NCBI GenBank assembly: GCA_014338405.1
Contig: JTDE01000175.1
Location: forward strand, 91,597 to 155,596
Direction: 5' to 3'
Length of the DNA: 64,000 bases
Origin: Paragonimus skrjabini miyazakii
Lineage: Eukaryota > Platyhelminthes > Trematoda > Plagiorchiida > Troglotrematidae
The position numbers and the translations under genes are program-made. Under the pieces are notes generated by a model. It was not told the origin of the DNA, did not search any database, and was given only the letters and a program-made list of their open reading frames with translations. Positions 12,529 through 23,800 of the stretch are shown piece by piece (position 1 is the first letter of the stretch; each line of letters opens with the position of its first letter).

Positions 12529-12850
12529 CTACCAGGGTAGCCGCAGTGTCAACACAAATTGTTTTTGAACACACAGGGGGGATTATGACGCTTAATGGCT
12601 AAAGCGTCAGCAAACTGGAGTATGCGTTTCCGGTTGCTTCGAAAGATCACCGAGAACGCGTCAGAAACTTTGACTATGTTTCCTGTCTGTATTATGTGCC
12701 TTGCAACAGAAGATGCGGGGTGCCGTCCATCGGCATCTATACAGGCTCCTGGCGTCTCTAACTGCGTCTCCAGCCATTTGGGTACATGCTCCTTGATACG
12801 AATCTCTGATACGATTGATACGATTCTCTCTACCCCAACTTTCTTATGAA
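12529..12850 (-). mobile_element. GIY-YIG tail of a second PLE, opposite strand, nested
   Basis: Read on the minus strand, this is the C-terminal endonuclease end of another PLE: IRIKEHVPKWLE, then HPASSVARHIIQTGN, then a conserved FADALAIKRHNPP. After a one-base frameshift comes LCVQKQFVLTLRLPW and a TAG at 12531-12529. The LCxQK...LPW ending is characteristic of PLE C-termini, so the true 3' end of the coding region is present. The catalytic GIY and YIG strands lie upstream (above 12850) and were not recognised. It differs from the 39-kb and 56-kb copies, which lack this ending. It sits between two halves of a plus-strand PLE. Confidence 0.85.
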
Positions 12851-13320
12851 AGGGTTAATGGGACTAATTTTTAATCAGTTTGTTGAAAAACAGTTATGGG
12901 TCGGTTTGAATTCCACGGAACTATAATTGCCTCTTATGCTTATTCCGATGATCAACTGTCTGTATCAAGGAAAAGGCAATGAACAGAGAGACCCTGTGTT
13001 GCTGTAGAGGGTCAACGAGGTTTTGTTTTGGTGAACCTAATTATGGCAGCTGCAGTTACAGACTACAATCGAGGGGTTGGCTCCATACTGTCAATACGTA
13101 GAAGGTATATTTATAATTACTGTCAGCGAAGAAGACGCATAGAACTTTCTGCAAACAACATGTCAAACGTTTCGTGACACACCACTCTGAGTTCAACATA
13201 TGACCGGTCAGTTTACTGCCTATATAGACATCCTCACAACGCATCGATCATTCGACAAAATCAGAAGATATGCTTACAAAAATACCATCGGTTGGTCAGT
13301 AGCTGAAATGTGGCAGCTTT

Positions 13321-13584
13321 ATGCCAGTCCAATACAAACATACTCTAGTTGGTACTTTATTTCATCATGCCGTAAAAATATGTATTTCAGATAACTTGCA
13401 CAATGAACTACAGCACCTGCAATCATTGCTGGAATCGAATGGCTGTTCCCGCGTATTCACTGAGCGGCATGATAAGCTAAACCATGGTGTAACAAGACAG
13501 ATAATTGTATCTAAGCTAAGCGTCACCTTACTGTTAGCCCATAAATGCGATAAAATGAATAAACAACTCATTCGGCCACCTTGA
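13321..13584 (+). pseudogene. PLE reverse-transcriptase thumb/linker fragment
   Basis: This 87-codon frame is the best preserved part of the plus-strand PLE. It starts at PVQYKHTLVGTLFHHAVKIC, continues through NELQHLQSLLESNGCSRVF, and ends in SVTLLLAHKCDKMNKQL, which corresponds to the conserved lPYkGDk linker between RT and endonuclease. It terminates at a TGA after QLIRPP. The frame upstream (reading IPSVGQ then a stop, then LKCGSF) continues the same protein, showing one stop just before it. Confidence 0.8.
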
Positions 13585-13803
13585 GTAACAGTCGGTCGAA
13601 AATTTCATGCGAAACCCGTTACGACGATACATCCGACCAGTTGAATGCCAACACTTTCTATGAAAATGCCACTACTTCCTTATGTCAAATCTCACAGCAT
13701 TTACCAGTTTTCATTTAGGTTTCAGGCAATCTACGTAATCAGAGTAGAAAGACAGTTGCGCATCCCAGTAGCCAGGCCCGTTTTGGCTTAGGTTGTACAT
13801 GAG

Positions 13804-14016
13804 ATGAAGCAGATTCCAACAACTACTACTGCGCAACCAGGGCAATGCAATCAACTTTCACCTTCGATTGCCAGTCATTTGTTTACATTTGGACATAAGG
13901 TTAAAATAATCTATTCCTTTAAAATAATTTACACAACCAACAATCGACAGTTCGCTGAGACTGCTGCTACTTACAACCAATCCTCAGCCAATAGAAGAAC
14001 GTGGTCGTCAGTCTGA
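13804..14016 (+). pseudogene. PLE GIY-YIG endonuclease C-terminal fragment
   Basis: The open frame lines up with the C-terminal half of PLE GIY-YIG domains. SIASHLFTFGHKV corresponds to SSVARHIIQTGN in the neighbouring minus-strand copy and SAVARHILTTGH in the 39.5-kb copy. SFKIIYTTNNR corresponds to the following strand, and AETAA to the conserved AEA(I/L)AI helix that carries the active-site glutamate. About three residues are missing before AET. It ends at a TGA and the expected LPW terminus was not found. Confidence 0.65.
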
Positions 14017-17000
14017 AACCGCCATTCCGAATGAACAGTTTCATTGCTCTTTTGGCTAGTCCTGTTTGCCTCTCATATACAAACAGCACTGCAGTATGTA
14101 CCTGATGTGAAGTAGCAAAAGTCGCGGGACAATTAGTCTGCTGGTGTTGACTTCTGCCTTGTAAATGACAATGCTTATTTCTGTGTTTTGCCTTCATTTT
14201 GGTTAGTAGGAGGTCCTCAACATAAAACTCTGTGAATGCACTACAGAATCTTCAAGACAAGACTGTTAAAGTCTGCTTAAATTAGTTTGGTCCATTCTTG
14301 ATGACTTTGGCGGAAAGATGCTTCACACTGACATGGAAAACTAAACACATGGTTTATCGGCCCCCTCCAAAAAGTGTATGTCATTCCTACCTGACGGTTT
14401 TCTTTTGGGTTTGCTTAGTACTTTCTTCACCTGTACCGTAAAAGCAAATTTTCGACATATGAAGATGCCGTAATATCACATCTTTTCATTAGCGGTATGG
14501 TAGCTCATGTCTTTGTGTTGAATGCAGCATTTCTTGTATGAATCATGGATATATTATAGTTATTTGGTGTATAATTTTAGAAATCAACGTTTACATGCCA
14601 ACTTTTAGGGGTTTACACAGACAGACCTTAGGGAAACAGCAGAACGTTTGTTTACTAATCTTCGATTCCTGCAGACAACGTTGCCGACTGAACGTTTAGT
14701 TTGGTTCTACTCCTCTCCTGTTAGTTGTATGAATGTGGCCTATCCGTAAATTTACGTTGATAAAGACTACGAGAATCAAATTCTGAACTCACCTCCACGG
14801 GTTTTATCCACTTGCACAGTAGCGGAGTTGGCGAATCTATACGCAACTCTGAATGGTTCCTCTGTCACCACAGATAGTACGCAGTAAAGTCGGATGAAGG
14901 TGTACTCGAATGGATGTTCTCACTCCAAAAGAGTAACTACATATATCAGAATATCCACTCAAGTTTTCCGGTGTGAGGATTCTTAGGTTTTCAACTCTCC
15001 CTGCTTGTCACCGAATGTGCTCAAACTATTTGGGTTTTTGCTTAATGCAGTAGGATCGTGGACAATTTGAGTGTGATTGCATCAACTTGTCAGCCGAGAT
15101 TCATTGCTGCGCGGACCAAAATCGTGACGACTAATCAGTTGTGTATACCACAGTCCGGAGTTCGAATCCTGCAGAATGTTGCCTCTTTACTAAAAATTGT
15201 TTTCCATTAGGATATTTTGACTATTTGCGCGCAGTGTATATTCATGCACTTTTAGTAAGCTAGTCTGCTACAATCACAATTTTTTATTTCATTAACAACT
15301 GCTTTGAGGTATTCTCTGTTATTTGGTAATGTGAAATGACGCCATGTTGCTGAATCCAGATTATGTCTACTCTGTAACTGAATCCAGAACAAGACAGTAT
15401 ATAAATTTCTAGACGCAGTATACAGCTTTTGGCTGTATACTCATTTTTCTCTAACACTTTGAAAGGTTAGCCTTCACAGACATGTACAAATGTGACTAGA
15501 TAAGAGAATTTTGGCCTTCCGACCGTTCGGGAAAACCAAGACAAAATCTCATTTGTTTTTATCAACTTCTTTGTCATACAATGGATGCAACATCTTTTAC
15601 CAAAACACGTCCGCTATGTATATTTTGTGATTGATCCATGCTCTTTGAAATCAGTAGAATCCACGTGTTAAGTCTGCAGTATATATTCAATCATTTTGAA
15701 ATTGTTTAAAAATGTTTCTCACTCCTGTACTTAAAAGACGAAATGTGTCTATTCGCGAGTCGAATTTGCAGGGTTTAACTGACTGAAGAGAACAGACATG
15801 TAACAGCTTTACAAATAAGGAAGTCAGACGTTGCAAGTTGCAAGCATTTTGTTCATTCTCATCAGTCGATTGCAAAAAATATTGAGTTATGTAAGTTTAG
15901 CACATGGCGACAAAGCAATGAACGGAACAAACGTCACGCACTTAGCCGATCTGTTTATTGGAAGGCTACATAACTTAGACAAAACTTACGCCTATCTTTA
16001 TTTACGCCCGCAGATTACAAGCGTAGTTTGGTGCAAACGCTTTCACATTGAGCAAATAAATCATGCATGATCGATCGCCTAAGGTCTGAAGAGGACCTCT
16101 TGAGGTGAGTTTTGCTTGCTAATGGATACCCGATGAAATTAGGTAAAATTCACTTCAAGGAACGAGTGGTTAATTCTCGACCACAATCAGCGTGAAAAAA
16201 AGTAGGTTTTTCTCAACTTTCTGTACATAAAAGAGCACAATATTACCCATTTAAGTCGAAAGTGGAAATCAGCTGTTGGTCACACTTATTTCTCAGCGGA
16301 ATTATATTTGTTACTTTTCAACTGCAAGATTAGTTTCCATTGCCCCGATCGTTCTTTCTCGGAACGCTCTGCTTCTCATGCCATCTAACAGTTTACCTGC
16401 AGTTGCGGTGATTTATTTATTAGCACAGAGGACCGAAACATACTACAGAGAAAGGCGAAGCACATCCCGAAGTGGTTGGTTTAGAAAGTGACTCAACACG
16501 GGTTAGTGTACCAACACCTGAACGGAAACCCGCGTCTTCGATTGCGAAAAACTTAGTCGTGACAGGTGATGTGGTTGACTACACCACTTCGTTTATTGTC
16601 CAATTAGGCAATCCCAACCCTAAACTGTTGATGGTTCCTTAGGTGTTGCTGATGCAATGTCAAGCGCCAGATCTCTGTTAGCAGAACGTGCTGTTGTACT
16701 AAGTTTTGCTACCGTGATAAGGAAACCGTCGACCCAACCTTGATGGCTTCCATGTGATCTTTGTTCATTTCTTCGTTTGGTCGCTATGCCCTAAACCCAT
16801 ATAACCAAATCTCTTATATACTCGATTGATGAGAGTGAACGAAATGCTTACATCTTGCATTGTATGTCTTCTTGCCGTCTTGATGATTGGGATAAGTGGA
16901 ACTCATTGATTCTAACATAGGGAATTGTCCACCTCCGTCTTGGACAGGTTACTTTTCAGTCATGTAAGGCTTTTAAAAGCAAATGTTGCGAACGAATATT

Positions 17001-19279
17001 TCAGCCAATTTTTGCTGACAGAATGTTGCTTAGCCCGCCGGTTTCCAAAGTAGGTTACCCAATCTTGTTGAGCGATCTGAAACGACTCACCGTGCCCAGC
17101 GTTCAAATTTGTTTTATAGATGTGCCAGGAACGAATTAGAAGTGGCTATAACTTACACTATGTCATCGTGGCCATCACAAAATTATTGATTGCTCATCAT
17201 CTAATATACGGTCATTCTGTTTAGATTATCTTCGTCTCAGACTGTTTATTAGGGCGAATATGGAGTTTAAGGGAGTCAGTGTCTGGAATCCATAACACCA
17301 GCAATATTACTATTCTTTACCTATTGTCGATGGCTGAAACGCCACGATGATATCTCATATGTTACCGAAATACTTATGATGGGCTCCTTGCTTAAATCAA
17401 CCACATGTCTGTGGCAAACGTTGTGCGTCATCAGCTAGATATTTTGTGAGAATCATGGGGTATTAACACAAACCTCGATTGTGAATTTAAACAAGATTAA
17501 CGTTCAGAAAAACTAAACTGTTGTATTGAATGTCAATGTAGTGAATAACCGTAAATATCAAATGGTTTCAATTAATAAGATTAACGATTACAAATCTGCA
17601 CTTGCACGGTCGTTGCTGAAATGATCCTGCAGGTTACGGGTTTGGCAAGTGAACACATCTGTAAACATCAGTTTCTCCAGACTTATTTTAAGTATCCTAT
17701 CGGCTTATACAGTTCAACAAAATGATCACTTACTTTTGCTAGTTAAATAATTTAGATTTTTCGATGGGCTGAGACATTTACTTAAAACACTTGGAGTTGG
17801 CTGTTATATTCCCAGAAATATCTCATGGGAGAAAGGCATTGTTTTTGACATAAAAGTCTTGACTTTGTCACCATCCTTATGCGCCGATAGGTGGTCTATA
17901 TTATGCAATTTTGTTTGGTGAATATTTTTTTGGGTAAATCTTTCACAAGAAAACGTGAGGGTGGTTTTCCAACTGGGCGATTTGGCTGTTCACCGCTATT
18001 CTCCAAATCATTCAAAAGCTGTCAGCTAACGTTAGATTCCCCTGTAATGTAAAGAACGTATATACTCATATTTGACATTTTTCAACATAAATAAAACAGA
18101 ATTCCTCATTTCCCTATTTGAGAGAAAAGCGTCTATCTGATCAACACATTGTTTCCTATCATCTTTGAGTGCTTAGCAGTTTTAAATGTGCTTATGTGTG
18201 ATATAGTAAGAAATTTGGAACTTACCGTATTATTCAGCCAATTCACCATCGTTTGTTCTCAGTAGAATGATTTTCACATAAATATCAGTTTTTCCAAACG
18301 CCATTTTTCCTCTTACTTCATTACTTTTTGTGTGAGTTACCTTTCACCAAACGCTGCTGTCTTTTTAAGGAGATATGACTGGCGAATTCTACAGCAGAAA
18401 TGCACAGCTCTGCAAGAAAGAATACCAAAAATGTCTCATTGGTTTCGAATCCGGCAGGTATTTCAGAAATCAACGAAATATTCAGCCATAGTTTTCTTTT
18501 TCATAGAGCTGAAATTCTGATGAATATGTCTGATAATTACGACTTCTGTTGGATCATCTATTATACCAGCCACGGAATATGGTAAATAATTTAGTTTTAT
18601 TCCCCATTGATGTTCCTTAATTCTAACACGTTATTGATATCCGATCGTAAATTCGTAGTTTCGTCTCTGCATTTGTTGTCTGACATATTTGTTACCGACT
18701 ATTTGTCTGACAATAACTGCTTACCGTGAACTGTGCTTGGTCATATGTTGGTCACTGTTCTCTGGTTATGTTCTTTTGATTTTTTGGCACGAGCTTTAGC
18801 ATAGTACTTAGGAGTGTGTCTGTTTCCGGTGGAAGTCCCTCAGCTTTGCTTAAGCGTTTGAGATAGGTGTTCTAAAAACTTATTCCCGATACTCCCCACA
18901 GGCTGTATGAGGTGTTATTACAACGCGTGGTTTGGAATGGTGTTACAGTTTGTGCCCAATTTGTGCCACAATTAGACCCGTATGTGCATAGGTAACATTC
19001 GTAAGGCTTTACTCACTCACAGTTCAAATTTGCCGCCGCGTCAGATGAAAACAATCATAGACGTAGCAAACGCCTGACCGCCAGTTCATGCAGTTATTTT
19101 CCCTCGCTTTCTCCCCGAGATTATGAATCCAAACAGACTTGATCTAATTTTTAGGCTCATGTTTTGACTGCTTGCCTATTTGTGGAGAAATTAGCGTTGG
19201 GTGAACTGATGCTTGTTCCAACGTGAGTGAGATGAATTGTTGGCAGTATGATTGTAAGCAACTCTCAGGTAGAATTATT
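14017..19279. other. No recognised gene; two weak repeat traces
   Basis: Nothing could be supported as a gene. At 15110-15185 a tRNA B-box-like GAGTTCGAATCCTG occurs without a convincing A box or cloverleaf. At 15930-15990 a plus-strand frame reads AMNGTNVTHLADLFIG, which is spaced like RT motif B (AMGSPLGP..LAD.F.G) but lacks its key residues. Confidence 0.4.
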
Positions 19280-19550
19280 TCAACTTGAACATCACCCACA
19301 ATTGATCGCAGCTGTCGCATTCCCATAGACTTTCCAGTCGGTCCCTTTCGAACAGAGGAAGCACTAGACTCGAGTTTCACTCTCATTAGAGCTCGTCAGT
19401 AGTGCATATCATCGCCACTGCCGGGACTTGAACCATGGACACGCTGTTCATGAGGCAACCGTGTTTACCACTGCGCCATTGACTTCACGTTAGGCACGAC
19501 CGAATTATCATATGTGAACACTCAACCACTTTAGCTTGTGAGTAATGATC
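19280..19550 (-). mobile_element. SINE-A copy, tRNA-derived, minus strand
   Basis: Read on the minus strand, the element has about 60 bases of leader (beginning near TGATCATTACTCACAAGC). Then comes a tRNA-like block with an A-box-like TGGCGCAGTGG and a B-box GGTTCAAGTCC, 5'-CAT in the anticodon-loop position, and a non-tRNA body (GAGCTCTAATGAGAGTGAAA ... GACTGGAAAGTCTATGGGAA) ending near GGGTGATGTTCAA. It is closely similar over its whole length to 54747-55015 and, in part, to four other copies. An apparent 80-codon frame at 19144-19386 is just this body translated. Confidence 0.88.
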
Positions 19551-20673
19551 AGGTTGCCCGATCATCTTGAAATGGAGACACAGTAACTGTCCTGGAAACT
19601 TCAATCTATAACCCTGCGATTAGGACTTTCAATACAGGTCGATATTTCCGATCTCATTAAACTACTACAGTGCGCTGCTGATTTAAGTTTTCAATTTTAT
19701 AATTTTGGTACAAATGTGCTCCCGTGAAGCTCTTCAATCTTTCAAATTTATCTTGCCGCTATGGGAATTGATGTCATCTGTTGGAAACTGTTTTACTCCC
19801 GCGCAAACATAAACTCAAATCAATCACGTGAAATTAAAACTCTTTGATTAGATTGAAAAAAATCATTGTCTTGTTAATATTTTTCATAAAAGGTTTGATA
19901 GTATGCATTTTGGGCAACTGATGACTCCAATGTTACTGTTCATGCGCACTCATTAACGTTCATGTTGGCATATGCTGTTACATAATGAGAAAAAACCAGA
20001 TAAAAAAATGTACACAATAAATCGTTGTTTATTTGATCTGTGCTCCAAAAACCAGTCAAAGTTTCATAATTGTTCGGATAGTAGACCCATGCAATGAAAA
20101 AATGATCATCTCATTCAATGAAGGACAGGCGTGCGTTGCTGGAACAAAAGATTAATATGAGATCAGGAATGACACGAGACACCTGACACAAATACCAGTC
20201 ATTTTGGATAACAGAACGCACCACGTAACTACATTAAATATTGCCCAGATAGCAACATATAAAGAGAAAATCATTAAATGTTTGCCTGCAGCGATTATCA
20301 GCCTCCAGGAATTTTAGTGTGCTATATTTCCATGACGATTTAGAGCAACATGTTGGAAACTTGAAGAAAGTAGCTACTGAACTTTGGTTACGTAGACAAG
20401 GTGTACAAACGCTAAAACAACATAACTAAATAGGATTGTGGAATAATTATGCTTAAAGCTGAATTGTCTCAAGATCTGAGTATTATAGTAATGTCTGATA
20501 TTTATATGTGAACAACACAATGTACTGCATAAAATGATCATAGGGATGCCATCCTTCAGGTCATGGCTCAAAACGAGGATAGGACGTTTTGTATTATATT
20601 TCCAAGTTGATGTTAGGGATAGTAACCTAGATATTCTTAATTTACGTTGCGTTGTGTTACGTTAACTGTATAG
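19551..20673. other. No recognised gene
   Basis: AT-rich DNA without recognisable coding or repeat content. Confidence 0.4.
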
Positions 20674-20813
20674 CTGACCACAGATTGGTCAGTGGAATCA
20701 CCACGATTCCCTCTGACAGTGTACCAATTGTAGAGCGAGCTTGCACATACACAGAATGCAAACGTGTGGGCGGTTCTCAGATATCTCGTCCGATCTCAGG
20801 ACGTAGAAAGGGG
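20674..20813 (+). other. Candidate exon of unrecognised protein
   Basis: A plus-strand frame with locally raised GC (ADHRLVSGITTIPSDSVPIV, then ACTYTECKRVGGSQISRPIS, GRRKG) runs into a strong donor GGG|GTGAGT at 20813/20814, ending in phase 0. The proposed acceptor (TACGTTAACTGTATAG) is poor in pyrimidines, so the 5' edge is uncertain. Composition is polar and basic near the end. No family was recognised. Confidence 0.22.
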
Positions 20814-23800
20814 GTGAGTAACGCTCAAGGCGGAGATAGTATGAAGGGACGACATATGATAGAGTAGTGTGACATGCCGTATATTCAATTCCAATCGGGC
20901 TTCAGCTGACGGAAACAACATATTAGTTCTGTTCCGATCAAATCAGGCGAGCGATGACTATAATTGAAGAAATGGTCATGGAGATGCCGTTACGTGTCGT
21001 TCCCTTAAATTACGTTGATTTATTTCGTGAATCGATACCTACAGTGCACAAAACCTCACCGTTGTTATCGGTTGTAACCACTTATGGTGCTGTCTTGACA
21101 AACTTTGTGTTATGTCACCGGCCTTAATCATGGTATGTTGCATCAACATTGTGAGATGATTAGCATAACAAATGCCAGGTCAATCCTCTGCTATATCATA
21201 AATATACTGGCGAAATTTCACTGTCTGAGTGTTAACCATCTATATTTTAATGATCTGAAGATAAAGACTCATGCGACAGTCCATACAAGTACGGAAACAG
21301 ACTGTGACGCACACATTTAGGTAAATTTTCTGGCAGACCCTTTATACCATACTGAGTGAATTACACCTGGACAGCTAAATATCTTCTTAAATTCAACTAA
21401 ATCACGGTCCTCACGCATCACGGGCTACTGCAAATTTATTCAATTTCTTTATAGGACTACATGCATGCTGTTCAATAAGATTGAGTTCGCAGGCTTATGC
21501 TTGTTAGTCAATGGAGAGCGAACGACATGAACCAGGATTGCTGGGATTCTTTCCGGAAGCTTGTTTGTCAGAACAAACGCAGTTGATAACATCATAATTT
21601 TGGCTGTGGACTTACTAACCTCTTCTATATGTTGCATTGCTGACAGTATACAAGGCAACAACTCGTGCTTGGTCATCCGTTTATTTTAAGCTCGTGTCGG
21701 TTAATAACTGTCCATGGAAGTCAGACATTCAAACAATGCTCAAAAATGCTTTGAAGTTATCGACCACAGATTGATTACGAAATCTTGACAGCAGGCTTAA
21801 TTGTTGACACTGAAATGGAACAACTAATGAAAAATATTGCAGAGGAAATCAGAAGACCACAGTGTTGTCGTTTAAAGTTTGCGGTCAGCATTTTAGGTAT
21901 GTTGGTTTTCCTGTTTAAGGTGAACCAGGTGGTGAACATCACAGTGATCTCACAATCAGGGGGAACGGAGTGTCAGTCACACTTGGAGGTAAAATAGGTC
22001 GCTGATAGACACAAAGGAAGGGTATATTGTTTTGAAGGGGGCCAAGAGACGGAGTGTACGAACAAAGTTGCACCGGTTAATCGTACAAAAGAAATTGACA
22101 TAGAGTTTTCAACTAATTTTGAGCTTGATATCAGGCGGACATGTTGGATCCAAATAAAGCTCAGAAGGCGACGTAGGGAAAAGAAGAATTTATCTGCAAT
22201 CGCAATTATAGAACTTAACGTGAGCATTTGTAAGCGAGGTTCGATCCTGGCAAACAAACCCTCCACCTAACATTTTAGAACAGACAGGTTTTTTAATTCC
22301 GATATGAAGTGTCGAGTTTCCGGTTAGAATTCTTGACTCATTTAAATGAATGCACACTGCCTAGAAACATGTAGCTCTTTTGATTGTGGGTTCAAATTCC
22401 ACCGGATTTTACTAGTTTCCCACTAGAACCACTTCCAGCCAAACCACAGCTGTTGAAATATATACATGTAGTATATATTTGCAGTCCTGCCACGAAGCTG
22501 GTTCACTGCAAATTTAGGGTTCGTATTCAAGAAATGTACCCAGTGGTATATCTCATATCAATATCGTGGTCGGTCAACCTTTCCTGACGAATGTACCATG
22601 TTGATGACTGTCCATTGAGAGTGATGAAAACAGCTCTCGGTAAATTGAAACTAATTTCCCTTACGTGTACGAGCGTCACTCAGTTTACGCGAGTTGTGTT
22701 TTCGGTCTCCGAACATCGGAACAAACATGGCGTGTAATCAACAAACTGCCGTTTACCTAAATTGAGAAACAGAGTGCTCCAAATCTCCCAGTTTATTACC
22801 GCTGCATCAGTGTTGGAAGAAGACAGTGACAGCATAGAGAAGACTTGCTGTTTTCTGACATCAAGCTTCATGGGTACAACGAACGAAAAATCATTACAAC
22901 TGGTAAACATTGAAAAAATTTGCTTGTTTTTGCTACTTGAAAGTAAAACCGAGACCTACATTTATACGTGTTCATCAACCACACTGACTCAGGGATGCAA
23001 AAAATCCCATTCAGAACGAGAACGGTTTACCGACAAATGGAGGCTGTGCTTGTGAGATAAACAAAGTTGAATTCGGTGAGCAGCGTTCGATGTTTTTTGC
23101 GTTATGCCTGGATTATCTTGGCGAATTGTCAATCATGTTAGCTGATTCTGACTGATTTCATTACTGTAAGATTCCAGTAACCATCGGCAAAACTGAACAC
23201 AGTTGCTTTGACCCACTTTATTTTAATACCATTTATGGGCTAAAATTAGAAATAAGCAATCTGGTGTACCGTATGAGAGTGCTTGCAACAACTGAGAAAA
23301 TCAATCTTCCATTTAGTCCCAGTAACCATTACTTGTTGTTTAGTTACTGCGCATCTGAATGATTATTCTGCCATTTTTATTGTTTCAGAGCTCGAGTTCT
23401 CAACTTGCACGGAGTTGTTCTGATCCATTCATATCAAACCGCTTTTCAATTCAAGGTCCCCTTTCCCTCCCTCGAAGCTTTGTGTGGACTCGGTAAATTC
23501 GTACTATATTGCTAGCGTACCATAACTAGATGACTTTTTTAAATCTGCAGCGAAAGAAAACTTTATGCTTGAAACGTTGAGCCCAATTCATGCAGTTTGA
23601 ACGGAATAATTAGAAAACACAAATTACGATATGCATTCATTTCGCACACTGTCTTCAATCATAAACATGTGACTAGCATGAAAACAAAGCCGACAAGACT
23701 TAAATGAAACGATTCAAAGTGCAAATCAGGGTGGATCGTGATTAATACTCACGGTTCGATTTTGATTTTAATCGTTTAAGTTAAATCTTGTTTTTTTTCC

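Larger units (their letters stand above)
12051..14016 (+). mobile_element. Penelope-like retroelement, broken (RT + GIY-YIG), plus strand
   Basis: Protein traces appear in the order expected for a PLE. (1) 12051-12350 has the signature ALPKLHKHKTPLR (LPKLHK at 12129-12146), the N-terminal PLE reverse-transcriptase block, then DVSKHYFAIKDI. (2) 12400-12480 reads THGHVTNFKRVKIPQ, the block before RT motif B. (3) 13092-13150 reads QYVEGIFIITVSEEDA, where YVEG replaces the catalytic YVDD. (4) 13200-13584 gives the thumb (YIDILTTHRS, YKHTLVGTLFHHAVKIC, LHNELQHLQSLLESNG). (5) 13804-14016 gives the GIY-YIG C-terminal part (SIASHLFTFGHKV, FKIIYTTNNR). Frames change several times and motif C has lost both aspartates, so the copy is dead. 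It is interrupted at roughly 12.49-13.03 kb. Confidence 0.85.

Noticed and set aside
12595..12849. 84-codon plus-strand frame
   Set aside because: Antisense shadow of the nested minus-strand PLE GIY-YIG tail, which has the family motifs.
19144..19386. 80-codon minus-strand frame
   Set aside because: Mostly translated SINE-A body; the same sequence recurs at 41.7 and 54.8 kb as a repeat.
19430..19490. A tRNA gene with CAT anticodon
   Set aside because: Stems do not pair well and the sequence continues in a body repeated elsewhere, so it is a SINE head, not a functional tRNA.
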